64,000 nt of DNA, from NCBI RefSeq assembly GCF_963966145.1, contig NC_091047.1, positions 22,816,001 through 22,880,000 on the forward strand. The letters are read 5' to 3'. Of this stretch, positions 57,883 to 64,000 are shown in pieces (the first letter of the stretch is position 1; the number at the start of each line of letters is the position of its first letter). Position numbers and translations under genes: made by a program. This DNA is from Tenebrio molitor (Eukaryota > Arthropoda > Insecta > Coleoptera > Tenebrionidae). The notes beneath the pieces are model-generated. The model saw only the letters and a program-made list of their open reading frames with translations, did not search any database and was not told where the DNA came from.

Positions 57883-58737
57883 AGTTACATTATAACATCT
57901 ACCATCAATTTTCGTGAATATAAACAACTTCATTCATAATTACGTATTAAAACGAGACGAGGACCTTGATGAAAATGTATTACTATTATTTATTTACAGA
58001 ACGTAAAGAAAGCATTGTTCTACATCTAGTGACAATTCTGTAACTTGGATTAACGTCCAGCTTGACAATATTTCGAATTTAAATTATATTCTCAATGATA
58101 TTAAATTTTTTATAATACTTTTAAGATAATATTGTGAACTTTGAACGCTTACCTATTTAACTTAAATTAGACAAACAATTTTATCGCTTTACAACATAAA
58201 TTGATAAATGTAAACTGCAAATGATTGTCATGTCTACTTCCTGCTTCTCAACCTCTTTCTTTCACGACTTTTGGCCGTAACAAAAATAATTCTATGCGAA
58301 TTATTAATTATCTTTGTTGAAGAGCAACACATCTAAATGTACTATATCGTTTCCTAACAAATTATTTAAATTTTACTCAACAAAGTCGCCCCGAGATGCC
58401 ATTCGACCATAGGTTGTTATAAAGAATGATCAAATTAATCTAGTTATCCATGAATCCGAAATCGTATGTCGTTACTTGAAATCCACGTTCCAATAAATAC
58501 AGCTTGAAACACAGGTCAGATCTCGACATATGGATTCAAATCCATGGATAACTCGATTACAAATTAATTTGATCGCTCGATATACTTTAGGCACTTTATA
58601 AAATGGAACTCGAATTAGCTTTATTTTAGCAGTACCTCAATGCAACTCGTCAAGACATTACCAAAGACAAAGTCACTGTTAAAACATTTGAGGAGAGTTA
58701 AACTGGAAACGAAATACCAACTAACAAAACATTTTCT
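57883..58737. other. Intergenic after gene k
   Basis: Partly similar to the 3' flank of gene j. No gene or clear repeat end recognised before the LINE at 58738. Confidence 0.4.
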
Positions 58738-60285
58738 TTGAAACTACGTTATTACATTAATGAAAAGCGAGAATTGTTACTTAGATGGGCAGAGTCACAT
58801 AACTTACATCTAATCTTTGATGCTAAAGATAGGAAGAGCCTTCATTCTGCACGGTGGCAAAGGGACTACAACCCCGATTTGTGTTTTGTGACTTCAAATA
58901 ACAATGATGAACCTTTGCAAACATCACGTTGTGTGCTAAATGACTTTCCCCATAGCCAGCATAGGCCAGTATTAATAACTGTTGGTATACAGATCTCGTT
59001 ATCCCACACTATCAAAAAATCACGATGGAATTTTCAAAAAGCTGACTGGAAAACATTTCAAAATCAAGTAAAACAAACCGTTCGTGGGATCCCACCAACC
59101 AGCAACAATTATCAAAGATTCGTAGGAGCAATTAAAAGTGCCGCTAAAAGGTTCATTCCAAGAGGATTCCGGAAAGAATATTTTGGTCGAGTACTACTAA
59201 TAATCTGTTTGACAAATATCAAAAAAGCCCAAATCTAGACACAGCGGATGAATTATTAAAATCACTGAATAATTCAAGAAAAGAAAAATGGAACGAACTT
59301 ATGGAAAACATGAACTTCACTAATTCTAGTCGCAGTTGTTGGTCTTTACTTCGAAAACTAGGAGCGGCTAATGAAACTACTAGATCTAAATCTACTATTA
59401 GTCCAAATTGGGTTGCTTCTCGTATGGTTAACGTCTCAAATTCTATTAAATTATACAAAAGGGAAATTAGAAATATGAAACGGAAATTACATAAACAAAG
59501 AAAGTCAGCATTAACATCGGAAATACTATCTCGTCTATTTAGTGTAGAAAAGATGCAAGAAGTAGGTAAAACACTGAAGAACAGAAAAGCTGCGGGTTTT
59601 GACGACATCTATCCTGAATTCATAAAACACCTGGGACCAATAGGTTTAAACTGGCTTAGGTCTTTTTTTAATGACATACTTTCAACAGGTAAAATACCAC
59701 CTGAATTCAAGAAAGCAAAAGTTATTGCCATAGTAAAACCCGGAAAACCAGTCAATGAAGCTTCGAGTTACAGACCAATCTCTCTACTCAGCGTGTGTCA
59801 TAAATTTTTGGAAAAGCTTATCTACAACAGAATTTCACCAATAATAGAAGAAAATCTTCCAATAGAGCAAACAGGTTTTAGACCAAACAGAAATTGCTGT
59901 GACCAGGTGCTGGCCCTAACATCTTACATCGAATCAGGCTTTCAAAAACGTCTAAAGACTGGAGTTGTTTTTGTTGATCTCACCGCAGCCTACGACACCG
60001 TCTGGAAAGATGGTATAATACATAAATTGTATAACGTAATACCTTGTGGAAAAATGGTCTCACTCCTAGAAGATATGCTGTCTAACGGTCAATTCAGGGT
60101 TTTCGTTGAAAACAAAAGCAGTAAATTTCGATTTCTCAACAATGGTTTACCTCAAGACTCAGTATTGTCACCAATTTTGTTTAATTTATACACCCCCAAC
60201 AAATTCTCGGAAATTCATCTATGCTGACGACCTGGCAATGGTTTACCAACATCAAAATTTTGAAAACTGCTTTTAGTCTTCTACG
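58738..60285 (+). mobile_element. Broken LINE: endonuclease tail and reverse transcriptase
   Basis: Frame 1 (58738 to about 59190) is the end of an apurinic-type endonuclease domain: NPDLCFVTSNNND and HSQHRPVLI (the conserved SDHxP-type end). After a 1-nt shift, a second frame (to about 60190) gives a linker and the reverse transcriptase: IVKPGKP, YRPISLLSV, motif A VFVDLTAAYDTVW, motif B NNGLPQDSVLSPILFNLY (Asp for the usual Gly). Another shift precedes motif C, KFIYADDLAM (about 60215-60245). The 5' part and everything after motif C are missing. Jockey/CR1-like non-LTR retrotransposon by architecture. Not functional. Confidence 0.8.
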
Positions 60286-60525
60286 TTGTCCCACAACCTG
60301 GTAGGTAAAATTTCGGCACATTTTAAAAATACACCCTGTATATTATATTTTATAAAACGTACACGCACACCAATGCGGTTTTCTTATTTTAAAGCATATT
60401 TCCTAGAGGTTACTTCGCATTGACGTACGTTTTATAAAATATGATATACAGAGTGTATTTTAAAAATATGCCGAAATTTTACCTATGAGGTTGTGGGACA
60501 ACGTAGAAGACTAAAAGCAGTTAAA
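60262..60525. mobile_element. Inverted-repeat element at the 3' break of the LINE
   Basis: Arms tagtcttctacgttgtccca (60274) and tgggacaacgtagaagacta (about 60494-60514) continue inwards through aaattttacctatgagg-type sequence and ttttataaaacgtac. Arms of roughly 100 bp; no ORF. Confidence 0.7.
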
Positions 60526-61389
60526 AAAAATTTTAAGTACCTTAAAAATTAAATGTCAATTTATTTTTTGACATAGAATTTTTTATAAATATTTTTTCCG
60601 AGTTCTACTTACATGAAGCCAGTAGCTCGCGGTTAAAGTTTGGCAGGACATTTACCTAACACCCTGTATACAAAATATATATATTGATGTTATTCGGTCG
60701 GAAATTTGACCGTGTGTTTCTCAATTCGTCTGACAACAACATATTCCATTTAAAATCTCAAAATAATAAAAATTAACCTCTTGTAAACTTTGAACCAATA
60801 TTTGACATTGACATTTTCGAGAATTGATAGAAACGTCACTTTCCAGCCAAGAGATGCAAGTGATGAAACTGATGGTGTTTCCAAATGCAAAGAAATCGAG
60901 TTTTCCATCGACACCAGACTCATTGTTCTCCAAAATTTTATATTTCGCCATGGATGTACAATAAATGGAAATTTAAACGCCTAATTTAATTATTATTATT
61001 TCTATCTAGTTAATACATGATACATTCCATTAAACTCAATTTTTGTTCATTTTTGTTTAGACTAAACTTGATACTATAAAAACAAAAAACGATTAAAAAC
61101 TGGCAATGACCTATTCGAAGATTCATTAATAAATTGTCAAACAATTTCGATTTTATAGAATTAGTTTTACAATCGCACTGCATAATGAAACTTGTGCATT
61201 ACAGACATACAAACATTATATTTCACGATAAATTGAAAACATACTGATTAAATAGCTTGACCTCGATTTCTCAAGAACTGTGTGTCAACAATCATCTTAA
61301 AATACGGAAAAATAAGCTTACAGCTGACTTTACATAAATAGCGACGAAAGAAGAATTAACTCATTCTCATTTTACACATCTCCTAAGAC
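60526..61389. other. Intergenic before gene l
   Basis: An end-like acaccctgtata sits at 60658. From about 61140 the sequence parallels the region upstream of gene k (about 55110-55220 joined to 55932 onward), including the GATA block at about 61228 and a TATA-like acataaatag at about 61332. Confidence 0.45.
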
Positions 61390-63158
61390 ATGTTAACTCT
61401 GACAGAATTTGCTTTGGTTCTCATTTTGTTGACCAGGTACAGGCCGACCAATTACAACAAAGATCTTACTTGTTTGATTGTAGATTATGCAACCCTAAGG
61501 AATGGAAATTCCCAGATGATTTTAAATTTGGCGTGGCCACTTCGGCTTTTCAAATCGAAGGTGGCTGGGATGCCGATGGTAAAGGCGTGAGCATATGGGA
61601 CGTTTTGGGACACAATCGTTCAGTTCTTGTCAAAGACGGAAGCAATGGTGACGTAGCCTGTGATTCGTACAACAAATGGGAGGAGGATGTGATGATGGTA
61701 AAAAACCTGGGAGTTGATTGTTACCGAATTTCTTTATCTTGGACCAGAATACTTCCGGAAGGATACGGGACTAAAATAAATCCGGCTGGAGTGGACTACT
61801 ACAATAAACTAATAAATAAATTGCTCGAAAATGGAATCGAACCAGTGATCACGTTGTATCACTGGGATCTACCCCAGTTCTTTAGTTCACTGGGTGGTTG
61901 GACCAATCCGGTGATTGTCGAACACTTTGCCAATTATGCTAGAATAGCTTTCAAATTATTTGGAGATAGGATCAAAACATGGATCACCATCAACGAACCC
62001 AGACTTATCTGTCAAATGTTCAAAGGACTCGTGGGAGACGTGACTCCTAATTTTCCACTAGGAGTAGCTGAGTACTTGTGTGCTCATAATTTGCTCAAGG
62101 CTCATGCCGAAGCTTATCACATTTACGACAAAGAATTCAGATTGAGACAAAAGGGTGAACACAAATTTCTTCGGAAGTAGCTATTTAAAGAGTGCTTTTC
62201 AGGTAAAATTTCGATAACGCTTGACATCACATGGTCGGAACCAGCAAATGCGAGCAATCCCGAAGATGTTCGTGCTGCCGAACAAAACGTTCTCTTTGAT
62301 GTGGGTAACAAACTTGACAGATGTTTTTTAAACTTCTAACTGTTATTTCAGTTTGGTATCTACGCTAACCCCATACTAGATTTTGATTATCCAAGAGTGG
62401 TTATTGATCGCGTCGCTGAAAGGAGTAAACTGGAAAATTTGCCAGAATCGCGACTACCAAAATTTACTCTCGCTGAAAAAATGAGAATTAAGGGAACCTA
62501 CGACTTTTTAGGGATCAATCATTACATTACCACGTACACTCGAGCTGTTGATGACCTACCAGTAAATCGGCCGAGTATTGATATAGATGCTGGAGGAGAG
62601 AGGTTCAGTGATCCAAGTTGGGAAGGATGCGGAGCGGGCTGGATCAAAGTATGAATAGAGTGTTACATTTTTTGTTTACTACTACTAAGAATTAGGTAGT
62701 GCCGTGGGGTTTACGACGTCTTTTGAACTGGATCAAAAACACTTATCGCAATCCTGATATTATTATAACAGAGAGCGGTTATGCCGATGGCAGTGAAGTT
62801 TTCGAGGATGACGGAAGAATTAATTACTACAGGGTAATTCGCATTTTTACATACTAGTTCATTATGTCTGAAATGTGTGTTCTAGGTTTACTTGAATGCA
62901 ACTCTACAAGCAATTCTTGAAGATGGTGTCAATGTAAAAGGATATATGGCTTGGAGTCTAATGGATAATTACGAATGGATATTTGGATATACGTAAGACA
63001 CTCTGCATTTTACAATTGCACTTACTTAAGACTTTCTTTATTTCAGATTAAAATTTGGTCTCTACCACGTTAACTTTACAGATCCAAATCGAACTCGAAC
63101 TCCGAAAAAGTCGGTACAATATTTCAAAGATCTCACAAGGACTAGACGTATTAACTAG
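61390..63158 (+). CDS. GH1 glycosidase-like enzyme with TESG nucleophile motif (gene l)
   Basis: Seven exons: 61390-61436, 61484-62154, 62203-62300, 62352-62648, 62696-62833, 62886-62992, 63047-63158; 489 aa. Signal peptide MLTLTEFALVLILLTR. AFQIEGGWDADGKG, YHWDLPQ, Glu187 in TINEPR, Glu397 in ITESGYAD, WSLMDNYEW. Exon lengths are identical to j and k. Its exon 2 resembles j more than k, while its promoter resembles k, consistent with gene conversion or a mixed duplication history. AATAAA at 63225-63230. Expected secreted beta-glycosidase. Confidence 0.93.
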
Positions 63159-63345
63159 AAGTTAATGTCAGCTTGTCTTATTATCAAATAATTAAAATAT
63201 TATTAATATGAAATATTTATATTAAATAAAATCAAATTAAAACCTCGTAATTTCATTACAATTATTTACCCATGAAACGTAAACATACAATTTTTTATAT
63301 ATTTTTTTTATAGCAGATGTTAAACTATTTTTTTATCAACTCTTT

Positions 63346-63480
63346 TGAGTAGATAAAGTAGCACTTTAACCACAAGGGTAGATAAAGTAACACTTTAACA
63401 GCAAGACTAGATAAAATATTTTATCTTAAAATTTTAACTTAACATAAAGTAGCACTTTAACAGCAAGGGTAGATAACATG
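63346..63480 (+). repeat. Short tandem repeat with GATA cores
   Basis: Three to four imperfect units of about 30 nt built on AGATAAAGTAGCACTTTAAC and AGCAAGG, downstream of gene l. Confidence 0.6.
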
Positions 63481-64000
63481 TTTTAAATTAAAAATTGTTA
63501 TTTTCTTTGAAATTAGGTATATTTTTCCCTTGAACTTGAAGTCCTCCTATAGAAAAAAATGTTGTATTACACACGACGATAAAACCTCATTATCCTCAAA
63601 GATAAAGTACAATTTTATCGTCTTGTATAATAAATAACTTTTGCGTTCACAATGGCTCCGTTGTGAAACCAAAAACAGTACTTGATCACAATAGCTGAAA
63701 GCAGTTGTATAATAGCGATAGTACAATTTACGGTTATCATGTTGGTACTGCCAGAATCCTCTAAAGTCTAGTAGAAGATTCTGGCAGCGTCAGCCAATAC
63801 GCGAAAATCTCAAGTTTCAGTCGTTTTTTTCCAACCATCATAAAATTCCCCACAATTTTAAAATTCTTACTTTCGAATTAAAAACGGCTCAAAAGGTGCA
63901 TGCGTTTGATAAGAGGTATTGTCGCACTTGCTTCTTTGGAGGACTCCTCGCTTCGCTCGTCGTGCCCCAAACACGCGCGTGCCCAATACCATTCTTATTA
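63481..64000. other. Intergenic end of window with small hairpins
   Basis: Hairpins: gacgataaaa / ttttatcgtc (about 63577-63622) and ctgccagaatc / gattctggcag (63748-63786). The last 100 bases begin another fold-back with a GC-rich centre (ctcctcgcttcgctcgtcgt). No gene. Confidence 0.45.

Noticed and set aside
5616..63158. Naming the enzymes as myrosinases
   Set aside because: Beetle GH1 proteins are often annotated 'myrosinase 1-like', but activity on glucosinolates cannot be deduced from the catalytic motifs seen here.
1..64000. tRNA or rRNA genes, CRISPR arrays, bacterial-type operons
   Set aside because: None seen; the tandem repeats lack regular spacers and all main genes have spliceosomal introns.

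Overview
The window is a stretch of AT-rich eukaryotic (insect) nuclear DNA dominated by a tandem, same-strand array of secreted glycoside hydrolase family 1 (GH1) genes of the beta-glucosidase / 'myrosinase 1-like' type that is expanded in beetles. I can place 12 GH1 loci plus 4 decayed remnants, all on the + strand. They are named here in order: a (terminal exon only, cut by the window edge), b, c (frameshifted), d, e (pseudogene), f, g, h, i, j, k, l, and relics r1-r4. Spliceosomal introns of about 45-60 nt with GT-AG ends, a short signal-peptide exon 1 and AATAAA signals after most stop codons fit an insect. Beetle is an inference from family knowledge; species cannot be fixed.

Layout. 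1-142: last exon of gene a. About 950-9440: a segment with b-type gene b and relic r1. 11894-13566: gene c, nearly identical to gene a in its last exon. 14140-15723: inverted, truncated non-LTR retrotransposon copy. About 16890-31960: second copy of the b segment, with gene d and relic r2, enlarged by insertions including a 2.7 kb retrotransposon with a C-terminal restriction-like endonuclease and a solo LTR. 31980-35300: DNA-transposon remnants and miniature inverted-repeat elements. 35322-38055: third, decayed copy of the b unit (pseudogene e plus relic r3). 38612-47613: genes f, g, h, with orphan exon r4 between f and g. 49919-63158: genes i, j, k, l, a distinct clade whose nucleophile motif is TE(C/S)G instead of TENG. 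58738-60285: a broken LINE between k and l.

Function. The intact genes encode about 489-498 aa precursors with a signal peptide, both GH1 catalytic glutamates (with exceptions) and the WSLxDN(F/Y)EW signature. They should be secreted, most likely digestive, beta-glycosidases cleaving plant beta-glucosides; a glucosinolate-cleaving (myrosinase) role cannot be told from sequence. Gene k has Asp at the acid/base position, gene c has Gln in the WSLxDNFEW motif and is frameshifted. A shared GATA motif next to a TATA-like box upstream of c and g, with a similar block before h, suggests gut-type expression.

Transposable elements are abundant. Because parts of the array are duplicated, several insertions have an 'empty site' in the sister copy, which gives exact ends and target-site duplications (TA for two inverted-repeat elements, 5 bp GGCGT for the solo LTR).
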